Below are positions 1-8,280 of a stretch of DNA of 64,000 bases, piece by piece; position 1 is the stretch's first letter; each line of letters starts with the position of its first letter. A model generated the notes under the pieces. The model was given only the letters and a program-made list of their open reading frames with translations, made no database searches and was not told the origin of the DNA. Source of the DNA: Tolumonas sp008015085 (GTDB lineage Bacteria; Pseudomonadota; Gammaproteobacteria; Enterobacterales; Aeromonadaceae). Made by a program: the position numbers and the translations under genes. The stretch spans positions 310,001-374,000 of the forward strand of contig JAJUJX010000002.1 of assembly GCA_029265125.1 (NCBI GenBank), written 5' to 3'.

Positions 1-629
1 TGCTGAAAGCATCTGTAAAACTGGCTCAGGAATCGGGCGCCTGCCCACATTTCAATGAAACCACCTATGCGCAGGGTATTTTGCCAATCGACACTTATAA
101 GCGCGATTTAGATGTGCTGTGTGAAGAGCCATTGCATCTGGACTGGGAAACTCTGCGTAGTGAAATCAAACGCCATGGCCTGCGTAACTCAACCTTGACT
201 GCATTGATGCCGTCAGAAACTTCCAGCCAGATTGCCAACGCGACCAATGGTATTGAACCACCTCGAGGTCTGATCAGCGTTAAAGCCTCGAAAGACGGTA
301 TTTTGCGTCAGGTTGTGCCTGATTACACCGAGCTGAAAGACAAGTATGAGTTGCTGTGGAACCAGCCAAATAATGATGGTTACCTGCAACTGGTCGGTAT
401 CATGCAGAAATTTGTCGATCAGTCCATTTCTGCCAATACCAGCTATGATCCAAGCCGTTTTGAAGGCCACAAAGTGCCGATGAAACAGTTGCTGAAAGAT
501 CTGTTAACAGCATACAAATACGGGCTGAAAACACTGTATTACCATAACACCCGTGACGGTGCCGAGGATGCGCAATTGAGTCAGGCTGCACAGGCAGATG
601 ATTGTGCCGGTGGTGCATGTAAGATTTAA
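1..629 (+). CDS. nrdA: Class Ia ribonucleoside-diphosphate reductase alpha subunit, C-terminal part (cut by window edge)
   Basis: Large subunit of the aerobic ribonucleotide reductase, which reduces ribonucleoside diphosphates to deoxyribonucleoside diphosphates using the tyrosyl radical held by NrdB. Only about the last 208 codons are present; the frame is open from base 3 and its first in-window start-like codon, at 81, is internal. The tail reads TLYYHNTRDGAEDAQ and ends CAGGACKI, the mobile C-terminal cysteine pair that re-reduces the active site. The match to the E. coli NrdA end is almost continuous, so identity is secure. The stop is followed by a hairpin (638-656) and an ERIC-like repeat before nrdB, so the usual tight nrdA-nrdB spacing is stretched to 180 bp. 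Confidence 0.97.
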   Translation, partial: LKASVKLAQESGACPHFNETTYAQGILPIDTYKRDLDVLCEEPLHLDWETLRSEIKRHGLRNSTLTALMPSETSSQIANATNGIEPPRGLISVKASKDGILRQVVPDYTELKDKYELLWNQPNNDGYLQLVGIMQKFVDQSISANTSYDPSRFEGHKVPMKQLLKDLLTAYKYGLKTLYYHNTRDGAEDAQLSQAAQADDCAGGACKI

Positions 630-637
630 GTAGGTAT

Positions 638-656
638 GGCCTCTCATTGAGAGGCC
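638..656 (+). terminator. Hairpin after nrdA
   Basis: GGCCTCTC and GAGAGGCC form a perfect 8-bp stem with a 3-nt loop, 8 bp after the nrdA stop. The following sequence (TTAATACT) is only weakly T-rich, so this is at best a leaky terminator or an mRNA-stabilising hairpin between nrdA and nrdB. Confidence 0.5.
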
Positions 657-666
657 TTAATACTAA

Positions 667-794
667 TATACCCAAATTAATTGGAGTTGCAGCAAGGCGA
701 CAAGTGAACGAATCCCCATGAACATAGATAGACTATGTGATTGGGGTGAGTGAACGCCGTCAACGACGCTGCAGCTTCAAGAACAAAGGGTATA
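667..794. repeat. ERIC-like imperfect palindromic repeat (128 bp)
   Basis: The element begins TATACCC and ends GGGTATA, and its two arms are imperfect reverse complements around a centre near 730. Inner segments such as GTGAACGAATCCCC, TTGGGGTGAGTGAACG and CTGCAGCTTCAAG resemble the enterobacterial repetitive intergenic consensus (ERIC), which is about 127 bp. It is inserted between nrdA and nrdB, leaving only 15 bp between its right end and the nrdB start codon. No second copy was noticed in this window. Confidence 0.85.
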
Positions 795-809
795 AGCAGG
801 AAGAATAAA

Positions 810-1943
810 ATGGCGTATAGCACCTTTTCAAAACAACCCAACGATGCCCGTAAAGAGCCGATGTTCTTTGGTCAGACCGTGAACGTGGCTCGTTACGACC
901 AGCAAAAATACGAAGTGTTTGAACGGCTGATCGAAAAACAACTCTCATTTTTCTGGCGGCCGGAAGAAGTCGACGTCTCTCAGGATCGTATCGACTACCA
1001 GGCGTTACCGGCCCATGAGCAGCATATTTTTATTTCTAACCTGAAATATCAGACACTGCTGGATTCTATTCAGGGCCGTAGCCCGAACGTCGCACTGTTG
1101 CCGCTGGTTTCAATTCCTGAACTGGAAACCTGGATTGAGACCTGGGCGTTTTCAGAAACCATTCATTCCCGCTCTTATACCCATATCATCCGTAATATCG
1201 TTAATGATCCAGCGGTTGTGTTCGATGATATCGTGGTGAACGAACAGATCATCAAACGTGCGGAAGATATCGCAGGGTACTACGATGAACTGATCCAACT
1301 GACACAATACTGGCAGCTACTTGGTGAAGGAACGCATCAGGTTAATGGTAAAACCATTGTGGTTTCTCAGCGTGAGCTGAAAAAGAAACTCTATCTGTGT
1401 CTGATGAGCGTTAATGCGCTGGAAGCAATACGTTTCTACGTCAGCTTCGCCTGCTCATTCGCATTTGCTGAACGCGAGCTAATGGAAGGTAATGCTAAAA
1501 TTATCAAACTGATTGCTCGCGATGAAGCTCTGCACTTAACCGGTACGCAGCATATGCTGAATATCTTGCGCGAAGGTAATGATGATCCGGAAATGGCCGA
1601 AATAGCCCGCGAACTGCAGGATGAATGTTTCACTTTGTTCAAAACGGCTGCGGAGCAGGAAAAAGAATGGGCGTCTTACCTGTTCAAAGACGGCTCTATG
1701 CTAGGACTGAACCGGGATATTCTGTGTCAGTATGTTGAATTCATCACCAACGTTCGTATGCAGGCAGTCGGCTTACCTCTGGCATTTGATGCTGATCGCC
1801 AGAACCCGTTGCCATGGATCAACACCTGGCTGAACTCTGACAACGTACAGGTTGCCCCGCAGGAAGTTGAGATCAGCTCTTATCTGGTTGGTCAGATTGA
1901 TTCAGAGATCAATCCGGACGATCTGGGTGATTTCATGCTTTAA
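810..1943 (+). CDS. nrdB: Class Ia ribonucleoside-diphosphate reductase beta subunit
   Basis: Small subunit of class Ia ribonucleotide reductase; it houses the diiron centre and stable tyrosyl radical. The 377-residue product matches E. coli NrdB (376 aa) almost throughout. Visible key residues are Asp85, Glu116, His119 and radical Tyr123 in the SETIHSRSYTH segment, and ARDEALHLTGTQH with the second pair of metal ligands. An upstream in-frame GTG at 750 would add 20 residues translated from the ERIC-like repeat; the ATG at 810 was chosen because it gives the family N-terminus (MAYSTF) and has an AGGAAG ribosome-binding site at 798-803. Followed 30 bp later by the ferredoxin gene yfaE, which maintains the cofactor. 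Confidence 0.98.
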   Translation: MAYSTFSKQPNDARKEPMFFGQTVNVARYDQQKYEVFERLIEKQLSFFWRPEEVDVSQDRIDYQALPAHEQHIFISNLKYQTLLDSIQGRSPNVALLPLVSIPELETWIETWAFSETIHSRSYTHIIRNIVNDPAVVFDDIVVNEQIIKRAEDIAGYYDELIQLTQYWQLLGEGTHQVNGKTIVVSQRELKKKLYLCLMSVNALEAIRFYVSFACSFAFAERELMEGNAKIIKLIARDEALHLTGTQHMLNILREGNDDPEMAEIARELQDECFTLFKTAAEQEKEWASYLFKDGSMLGLNRDILCQYVEFITNVRMQAVGLPLAFDADRQNPLPWINTWLNSDNVQVAPQEVEISSYLVGQIDSEINPDDLGDFML

Positions 1944-1973
1944 TGCCGTATCTGAAGCAGCGACAGTGATGAT

Positions 1974-2255
1974 ATGAAAATAGTGACCCGTTACAAAAGC
2001 TTTAAACTAGCCCACAACGAAAGTTTGTTGGATGGATTATTACGCACCGGTCATCAAATTGAGTATCAGTGCCGCAATGGTTATTGCGGTGCCTGTCGCT
2101 GTAAGCTGATCTCTGGAAAAGTAAGCTATCCGACTCCGCCACTGGCTTTTGTTTCTGATAACGAAGTATTAGCTTGTTGTTGTAAACCCGAATCGACTCT
2201 GGAACTGGATGTTGAACGGGTTGCTACCGAACAAAAAACAGAGCAGACCGCATAA
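1974..2255 (+). CDS. yfaE: YfaE-type [2Fe-2S] ferredoxin for NrdB cofactor maintenance
   Basis: A 93-residue plant-type ferredoxin. Cysteines 33, 38 and 41 form the C-x4-C-x2-C part of the cluster motif (CRNGYCGAC) and one of Cys68-70 (ACCCK) supplies the fourth ligand, the same arrangement as E. coli YfaE. In E. coli this protein delivers electrons to regenerate the diferric-tyrosyl radical of NrdB, and the position directly downstream of nrdB supports the same role. The stop codon lies inside the loop of a terminator hairpin shared with the convergent glucosidase gene. Confidence 0.93.
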   Translation: MKIVTRYKSFKLAHNESLLDGLLRTGHQIEYQCRNGYCGACRCKLISGKVSYPTPPLAFVSDNEVLACCCKPESTLELDVERVATEQKTEQTA

Positions 2256-2270
2256 ACCGTCTGCTCTGTT
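2237..2270. terminator. Bidirectional intrinsic terminator between yfaE and the GH3 gene
   Basis: AACAGAGCAGAC (2237-2248) pairs perfectly with GTCTGCTCTGTT (2259-2270), a 12-bp stem with a 10-nt loop that contains the yfaE stop codon. The A-run before it gives a good U-tract for transcripts of the minus-strand glucosidase gene; the plus-strand tract is weaker. Confidence 0.85.
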
Positions 2271-2280
2271 TCACTTCATA

Positions 2281-4899
2281 TTATAGCTTCACATCAATTT
2301 CAGCTTGTAACTTATTGCCTTCACAGGCTGACGAATCGCAGATCAGGATTTGTCGTTTGCCAGGGATGACTTTCCAGCCATGTGTTGCTACATCCCAATA
2401 TGAGAATGCGCGATTATCCAGCTGAGCAGTTACCGTTTTACTTTCACCTTTATTTACCATTATCCGCTCAAAACCAGCCAGTGATTTGGCCGCCATTGGC
2501 ACAGGTGATTGCTGAGCAGCTGCCACATAAATTTGCGGAACATCTGCTCCATCACGAGGACCGATGTTAGTCACCTTAAAGCTCACCTGATATCCATCAT
2601 CTGCGGGAGTGACAACAGGAGTTTCATATTTGAATGAGGTATAGGAAAGCCCATGACCAAATGCAAACAGCGGTTTGATTTCACGGGTGTCATACCAGCG
2701 ATACCCAACCAGTACACCTTCTTTATACTCTACCCGCCCTTTCACACCCGGAAACTGTTCCGTCGTCTGCAGTGGCGGATCTTTCTCTGACACAGGGAAG
2801 GTTACAGGCAATTTACCTGATGGATTCACTTTACCAGTCAGAAGATCTGCTGTAGCTGTGGCACCTTCCTGTCCGGAATACCACATCTGTAAAATAGCGG
2901 CCGCCGATTTTGCCCATGGCATTGTGACTGGATCACCAGTATTCAGAATCACCGCAGTCTTCTTATTCGCTTTCGTGATAGCAGAAATGAGTTCATCCTG
3001 ACCATCGGGTAATGCCAGAGACTGACGATCCTGACCCTCTGTGCCCTCATTGAAAGCAAAGACCAGCACTTTACCGTTATGATGTTTGGCTGCAGAAACG
3101 GCTTTTTGTAACTCGGCTTTGCGTTGTGAAGGTGTCACCCATGCCATGCGGATTTCCAAAGGAGCGTCCGGTTTGGTAATCGCATTGGAGAGCATATTCG
3201 CTTCGCCCGCCGTTCCAGTCACCGTCAATGGTAACTGCTCACCTTTTTTCAGCTTGATACGGAACGAAGCGATATCCATTCCATCTCGTGATGGCAGCAA
3301 CCGGTTTGTCGTTGCAAAAAAACCATTGCTATTTAGCTGAGGTTCGCCTTTCGCATCACCGTGTCCCAGTTTCAACGTGGCAGCTCCACCTCGAATATGC
3401 AGTTTGATATCGTATTCGCCAGATTCAGGGGCTACCAGCATACCTTTCCATTCCACTTTAGTGTGTGCAGGTAATGCTTTGTCGGTGCCAGTAAGATCAA
3501 TATTAGCAACCGAAATTCGATTATCTTTCAAATTACGGGTTAAACCTATTTTACCATCAACTGTTTTTAATGCGGTCATCGGAATGGCTACGCCATCCAA
3601 ATCAATACCTAGTACTGCAGCAGGTTCTTGACCAGCAGCATGAGTTAAAGCCTGTAGCGGAGAAATCGCTTTCTTCGCTTTAACATGTGAACTACCACCA
3701 CCACCAATCACCGGCACTTGCGCTGTCGGGCCGATGATGAGTAGATCGTGTAAGTCAGTATCTGAAAGTGGTAATACAGCATGCTGATTTTTCAGCAACA
3801 CAGCACCTTCTTGAGCAGTTTTTAATGCCAGCACTGAATGAGCTGACGCAACATCATCCATTTTTGCTCGGGCAGGCATGCTACCATCGAGCATATGGAA
3901 TTGTTCCATCTGAGAAAGAATACGGGCAACAGACTGATCAACATAAGAAACCGGAATTTCACCTTTTTGCACAGCTTGTTTCAGTGGTTCACCAAAGAAT
4001 GCACCTGTAGGCATTTCTACATCTAGTCCTGCCTTGATAGGTGCAGGAACCGCTTTTCCTTCAAACTGAGTGGCATACCAGTCAGTCATGACAAAGCCCT
4101 TGTATCTCCATTGTTCCCGTAGAATTTGATTTAACAATTCAGAGTTCGCACAGCTGTATTCCGTATTTTTGCCATCAATAGCTAAGCGGTTATACGAACA
4201 CATGAAGGAAGCAACATTGGCTTTCACCGCTTGTTCAAATGCAGGTAAGTAGATTTCATGCAACGTCCGCTCATCAACAACGGAAACTCCCGTACCTCGA
4301 TCGGTTTCCTGATTGTTGGCAGCAAAATGCTTAACCGTTGCCATCAGGCCTTTATCCTGAATACCTTTGATTTCTGAGGAAACCAGCTTACCGGCTAGAA
4401 AAGGATCTTCCCCCAATGTTTCAAAATTACGTCCAGCCTGTGGCGTTCTGACTATATTCACCATCGGTGATAACAGAATGTCCTGATCCAGCGCACGTGC
4501 CTCGACCCCAATCACGTTGCCGTATTGTTCCGCTAAAGCAGGATCAAAACTGGCCGCCAGCGCAACCGGTGCAGGCATCGCCGTAGCTAAATGCATCGGG
4601 TGCCGAGCTCCTGCCGGGCCATCCGTCAGGCGTAATGCTGGTATCCCCAGTCGCTTCAGGCCAGGAATAAACCCAACAGCCGCTTTATTTTCAGGATCAT
4701 GCTGATTAGACATGTCAAACCCTTGCACCGTGCCATGCAAAAAGCTGATTTTTTCATCCAGAGTCATTTGATTAATGAGAAAACTAACTTTATCGGATAC
4801 AGGATTTGTCTGAGCAATGACAGATTGATTAGTAAGCGTAATTAATGCAGTGACAGCCAGCGCAATAGCGTTTTGTTTAAATATATTTTGCTTTTTCAT
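2281..4899 (-). CDS. Exported glycoside hydrolase family 3 beta-glucosidase with inserted PA14 domain
   Basis: An 872-residue secreted or periplasmic GH3 enzyme expected to release glucose, or a related sugar, from beta-linked oligosaccharides. An N-terminal signal peptide with hydrophobic core (AIALAVTALITLTNQ) likely ends at VIA-Q near residue 29. The catalytic TIM-barrel domain follows, with KHFAANNQE and the nucleophile Asp273 in GFVMTDW. The second GH3 domain is interrupted around residues 420-600 by a PA14 sugar-binding-type beta-sandwich, and a fibronectin-III-like domain closes the protein. This layout is that of GH3/PA14 enzymes and differs from E. coli BglX, so I do not use that name. 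It is a single-gene unit with a LacI-type operator upstream at 4959-4972; no sugar transporter or regulator lies beside it. Substrate cannot be read from sequence. Confidence 0.92.
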   Translation of the reverse strand: MKKQNIFKQNAIALAVTALITLTNQSVIAQTNPVSDKVSFLINQMTLDEKISFLHGTVQGFDMSNQHDPENKAAVGFIPGLKRLGIPALRLTDGPAGARHPMHLATAMPAPVALAASFDPALAEQYGNVIGVEARALDQDILLSPMVNIVRTPQAGRNFETLGEDPFLAGKLVSSEIKGIQDKGLMATVKHFAANNQETDRGTGVSVVDERTLHEIYLPAFEQAVKANVASFMCSYNRLAIDGKNTEYSCANSELLNQILREQWRYKGFVMTDWYATQFEGKAVPAPIKAGLDVEMPTGAFFGEPLKQAVQKGEIPVSYVDQSVARILSQMEQFHMLDGSMPARAKMDDVASAHSVLALKTAQEGAVLLKNQHAVLPLSDTDLHDLLIIGPTAQVPVIGGGGSSHVKAKKAISPLQALTHAAGQEPAAVLGIDLDGVAIPMTALKTVDGKIGLTRNLKDNRISVANIDLTGTDKALPAHTKVEWKGMLVAPESGEYDIKLHIRGGAATLKLGHGDAKGEPQLNSNGFFATTNRLLPSRDGMDIASFRIKLKKGEQLPLTVTGTAGEANMLSNAITKPDAPLEIRMAWVTPSQRKAELQKAVSAAKHHNGKVLVFAFNEGTEGQDRQSLALPDGQDELISAITKANKKTAVILNTGDPVTMPWAKSAAAILQMWYSGQEGATATADLLTGKVNPSGKLPVTFPVSEKDPPLQTTEQFPGVKGRVEYKEGVLVGYRWYDTREIKPLFAFGHGLSYTSFKYETPVVTPADDGYQVSFKVTNIGPRDGADVPQIYVAAAQQSPVPMAAKSLAGFERIMVNKGESKTVTAQLDNRAFSYWDVATHGWKVIPGKRQILICDSSACEGNKLQAEIDVKL

Positions 4900-4928
4900 T
4901 CTTATGGAAACCCTGGTAAATGACTGTT

Positions 4929-4972
4929 ATAGAATATTCATTCTATAATTGCAGAAATTGAAACCGGTTTCA
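4929..4972 (-). promoter_or_regulatory. LacI/GalR-type operator and adjacent inverted repeat upstream of the GH3 gene
   Basis: TGAAACCGGTTTCA at 4959-4972 is a perfect 14-bp palindrome with the central CG typical of LacI-family operators, 60 bp upstream of the glucosidase start. A second inverted repeat, ATAGAAT-4 nt-ATTCTAT (4929-4946), lies between it and the gene and overlaps possible -10 sequences. A sugar-responsive LacI-family repressor is inferred; its gene is not in this window. Confidence 0.65.
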
Positions 4973-5098
4973 TGATTTGGCGCAAAAATTTGAATGCTGA
5001 GTAATTAGCTTCACCTCAATCTGTTAAGTAGTTCACAACTTACAAGCTGTAGAATCCGGAGCAGCCCGTCTTATCCCTAATCAGGTATAACTCATTAA

Positions 5099-5779
5099 TC
5101 ACTCAGGCTTATTATGATGGGGCTTCATCTTCAGATAGCGTTCCCGGAAAATCATGAACCATTGTTGTAATGTCTCAGAAGCAACCAGGTCGCCTTGTTG
5201 CTGCAATAAGCAAGTTGCAACCTCCGCTGTGCACAGATGGTTATCGTGTGCTGCAACTCGCAACCGATAGGCTGACAGCGTTTCTGGCTGAACAGAAATT
5301 ACCGGGAACTTGTCCAGATACGGGCTTTTACGGAACATCTTCCGTGCTTCAGTCCACGTTCCGTCCAAAAGAACATAGAGTGGACGTTTTGCTAAGCTGC
5401 TTGTTGATGACAAGACAGTTCGAACATCTTCATCCCGAACATAACTTTCGGGAAAAACAATGACCGGAGAATAGGCAGGATCATTCAGTAGCTTCAGCAA
5501 TGTTTCATCAGGGTTTGTTCTCGACCACAGAAACGCATGTGTATGTTCCGGAAAAACGTCTGCAATCAACCGGCCTGTATTTGACGGTTTCATAGGTTCA
5601 GTGTCATACATCAGCAAGCAAAAATCTGAGGCCGGTAATCCATGAGGCATCAACTCGCAGGCGCAGTACACTTCAGGTAACCCACATCCCTCACACCTGA
5701 CAATGGAACCGCCTCTGGCCTGAAATGGCCGGGTGGACATAGCAATACGTTCTCTTCGAAGACGTTGAAAAGCATTCAT
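5099..5779 (-). CDS. tapT: tRNA-uridine aminocarboxypropyltransferase (DTW-domain protein)
   Basis: A 226-residue DTW-domain enzyme matching E. coli YfiP/TapT, which transfers the 3-amino-3-carboxypropyl group of S-adenosylmethionine to U47 of tRNAs (acp3U). Diagnostic segments are an N-terminal zinc-binding cysteine set (CEGCGLPEVYCAC, residues 29-41), DTEPMKPSNTGRLIADV, and the family signature LLDGTWTEARKMFRKSPYL. The ATG at 5779 fits the family N-terminus better than the internal Met14. A terminator-like hairpin lies just upstream, at 5804-5825, but belongs to something transcribed from further right. Confidence 0.93.
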   Translation of the reverse strand: MNAFQRLRRERIAMSTRPFQARGGSIVRCEGCGLPEVYCACELMPHGLPASDFCLLMYDTEPMKPSNTGRLIADVFPEHTHAFLWSRTNPDETLLKLLNDPAYSPVIVFPESYVRDEDVRTVLSSTSSLAKRPLYVLLDGTWTEARKMFRKSPYLDKFPVISVQPETLSAYRLRVAAHDNHLCTAEVATCLLQQQGDLVASETLQQWFMIFRERYLKMKPHHNKPE

Positions 5780-5799
5780 TTGAGATTAGCCAGAAAAAT

Positions 5800-5976
5800 A
5801 AAAGGGGTAACCTTTCGGTTACCCCAAAAAACGAGGCACTGACAATATCAGCAAAAAGAAAGCCCGTTCAACTGGTTTTTAGTGGGGGTGAATCACCTGA
5901 ACCACTTGAGGGCAACAACACACAACAACAAAGGAAACACGACGAAAAAGCGAGGGCTCATTCAATGGATGTATTT
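5800..5976 (-). ncRNA. Candidate trans-acting small RNA (possibly GcvB-like)
   Basis: The 452-bp gap between tapT and lonH holds no credible ORF but has the parts of a small RNA gene on the minus strand: a -10-like TATAAA at 5988-5983, a transcript of about 175 nt, and the strong terminator at 5804-5825. The predicted RNA has a G/U-rich single-stranded-looking stretch (TTGTTGTTGTGTGTTGTTG, about 5934-5912) like the R1 seed region of GcvB, and a nested hairpin around 5882-5907 (AGTGG...CCACT enclosing GGTGATTCACC). GcvB in E. coli is about 200 nt and has the same G/U-rich element. No good -35 box is visible and gcvA is not adjacent, so the family assignment is tentative. Confidence 0.5.
5804..5825 (-). 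terminator. Strong intrinsic terminator on the minus strand with no protein gene in front of it
   Basis: GGGGTAACC and GGTTACCCC form a perfect 9-bp stem with a 4-nt loop; read on the minus strand it is followed by TTTTATTTTT. The next protein gene to the right (lonH) points the other way, so this terminator must end a non-coding transcript from the 5826-6000 region. Confidence 0.8.
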
Positions 5977-6192
5977 TTGATCTTTATAGAACAAATGTCC
6001 AGCACGTTTTGTAATTTATTTACGCAAAATCAGCCTTGCCTTGGTTAATTACTATACTTATTTTAATTTTTTATTGTCTTAGATCATTTTTCACCAATGA
6101 TTAATATTGTTTTAATTTCATTTATGTAACGAAATTACAGAATTACGTTATCTGAGCTTTGATGAAGATGTGGGTTTGTTGTCTCTGTCGGG

Positions 6193-6198
6193 TATAAT
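6193..6198 (+). promoter_or_regulatory. Putative -10 element for lonH
   Basis: A perfect TATAAT lies 34 bp before the lonH GTG start. No convincing -35 hexamer sits 16-18 bp upstream. The AT-rich stretch from about 6000 to 6150 shows nothing else I can assign. Confidence 0.45.
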
Positions 6199-6231
6199 GA
6201 TTCTTGTCTATTGCAAAGGAATTAAATCTAA

Positions 6232-8223
6232 GTGACAGAACTAGCTGCAGAAGCCCTTCTCCCCGACTTCCTTGATTTGTCGTGTGAAAAATTATCCGCT
6301 GTTGAACCGGTTAGTTTTGCTGAAACGCAGGAACGCGCCTCATCAGCCATTTTGCGTCTGAATACAGCAAGTCAAAGCTGCCCTTCTTTATTACTAAGCG
6401 GCTATCCAGGCGTTAATTATGAAAAAGTGATTATCGATCTGATTGATGATTGCCCTGCTCCGTACAACAACAGCTTTGATTTGTGTTACACAGAAAATCT
6501 GAGTAATCCGTTCCGGCCAATCTGGTTGAAACTGAAGGCCGGCAGCGGGATCGAGTTCTGTGAATTGCTGGATGATCTTTTTAAACTATTACGCCTCCAT
6601 TTGGATGCGGAAGAAGTTGTCAAAAAAATCCTTAAAAAACAGGATAATGATGAAAAACTTGCAGGATATCTGACAGAGCTTTCAGCTCATGTCGCACAGG
6701 ATGGAACATTCACTCACCCTGTATTGATGAATCTGATGATTCACCAAACCCAGCAGCAGCCACCAGTCATCTACGCGCGAGACCTGACATGGCGCTCATT
6801 GTTTGGCGCTATTAACTATGTTACTGAGCAAGGTAGTGTCTACAGTAACCATCATTTGCTGGAGCCCGGTTTACTACGCGAAGCCAACGGCGGTTATCTG
6901 ATCATCCCGGTTGATGAACTTTTGATGAAGCCACAACTGTGGTTCAAATTACACAATGCACTTACTACTGGTTATCTGGATTGGTCAACCGCAGAAGACA
7001 CTCCGCCACAGACCCCATTTTTTCAGCCGGAAGCCACACCATTAGATATTAAACTCATTTTGGTCGGTGATCGGATTTCCATAGCCGAGTTCAATCTGCT
7101 GGATAATGAGTTCGCTGAAAAAACATTCCTGAGAACAGATCTGGTTACGGAATTCCCCTATGATGAAGATTCTCATAACCTGTTCATCGGTTTACTGAGT
7201 CATATTCACCATCACTGGCAATTACTTGATTTCGATGCATCAGCAATCAAAGAGCTGATGCGTTTTTCCTGTCGTCTCTGTGAACACCAACAGATCCTGT
7301 CTTTCGCTGAAAATCAGTTAGTCGCGTTGATGCAACTCGCCAACAGTATTGCCAAAGAACAAGGTAATGAGCTGGTGTCTGTACAACATATCAAAGCAGC
7401 TCTGGCAGAACAGGAACACCGGCTTAATTACATTGTTGAGCAATCAGATCAAGGCATCGTTGATGAACAGATCCTTTTGCAAACTGAAGGTGAAGTTGTC
7501 GGACAAATCAATGGGCTGTCGGTTATACAGATCATGGGGCACCCATATGACTTCGGTGAACCTGTACGTCTGACTGCAACGGTGCACATGGGGGATGGCG
7601 ATGTATCTGACATTGAGCGGAAAGCAGAACTGGCTGGCCATATTCATGCTAAAGCTATGATGATCATCCATGGGTATCTTTCTACATTGTTTGGTGCGGA
7701 AAACCCTTCACCGTTATCTGCAAATCTGGTGTTTGAACAATCTTATAGTGAGATTGACGGTGACAGTGCTGCCCTGACAGGCCTCTGTGCCTTACTGTCT
7801 GCACTGGCAAAACAGCCTATCTATCAGCATTTGGCGGTTACCGGAGCGGTCGATCAATTCGGTAATGTTCAGCCAGTTGGCGGATTAAATGAAAAGATTG
7901 AAGGCTTCTTCCGGGTTTGTTCAATTCAGGGATTAAATGGTAAACAAGGCGTAGTGATCCCCGCATCAAATCAGCTCCAGCTAATTCTGTCTGATGAAGT
8001 CATTGAGGCAGTTAAAAACGGGCAATTCCATATTTATCCGGTCAGCCATGTGGAAGAAGCAGTTGAATTACTGATGGGCTGTCCAGCCGGCTCAATTGAC
8101 GACGATCAAACACTTTTTGGTCGTATCAGAGAACGATTAGACGATTTAAATGGTTCTGCAGGGAGAAATGGGCTCTTCAGCACACTTTTCCGCAGATTAC
8201 ACTCACTGGTTGGACTTGCTTAG
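6232..8223 (+). CDS. lonH: Lon-like ATP-independent-type protease (LonH/YcbZ family)
   Basis: A 663-residue member of the YcbZ/LonH group of Lon-related proteases. The C-terminal Lon protease domain is intact: catalytic Ser512 in DGDSAALTG and Lys555 in GGLNEKIEG, 43 residues apart as in Lon. The N-terminal half corresponds to an AAA+-like region but the P-loop is degenerate (SGYPGVNYEK in place of a GxxGxGKT motif), so ATP hydrolysis is doubtful, as is known for this family. The product is somewhat longer than E. coli YcbZ (586 aa). Start is GTG at 6232 with AAGGA 11 bp upstream. It precedes fabA, as ycbZ does in E. coli, with 57 bp between them. Confidence 0.9.
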   Translation: MTELAAEALLPDFLDLSCEKLSAVEPVSFAETQERASSAILRLNTASQSCPSLLLSGYPGVNYEKVIIDLIDDCPAPYNNSFDLCYTENLSNPFRPIWLKLKAGSGIEFCELLDDLFKLLRLHLDAEEVVKKILKKQDNDEKLAGYLTELSAHVAQDGTFTHPVLMNLMIHQTQQQPPVIYARDLTWRSLFGAINYVTEQGSVYSNHHLLEPGLLREANGGYLIIPVDELLMKPQLWFKLHNALTTGYLDWSTAEDTPPQTPFFQPEATPLDIKLILVGDRISIAEFNLLDNEFAEKTFLRTDLVTEFPYDEDSHNLFIGLLSHIHHHWQLLDFDASAIKELMRFSCRLCEHQQILSFAENQLVALMQLANSIAKEQGNELVSVQHIKAALAEQEHRLNYIVEQSDQGIVDEQILLQTEGEVVGQINGLSVIQIMGHPYDFGEPVRLTATVHMGDGDVSDIERKAELAGHIHAKAMMIIHGYLSTLFGAENPSPLSANLVFEQSYSEIDGDSAALTGLCALLSALAKQPIYQHLAVTGAVDQFGNVQPVGGLNEKIEGFFRVCSIQGLNGKQGVVIPASNQLQLILSDEVIEAVKNGQFHIYPVSHVEEAVELLMGCPAGSIDDDQTLFGRIRERLDDLNGSAGRNGLFSTLFRRLHSLVGLA

Positions 8224-8280
8224 TTGGCTCAGGTTGGGTAGATTCTCCAGTTCAAAATTGACTATAAGGATTTAAGAAGC

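Noticed and set aside
750..809. Upstream start extending NrdB by 20 residues
   Set aside because: The added residues are translated from the ERIC-like repeat; the ATG at 810 has the ribosome-binding site and family N-terminus.
8224..8280. FadR or FabR operator before fabA
   Set aside because: No adequate match to either operator in the 57-bp gap.
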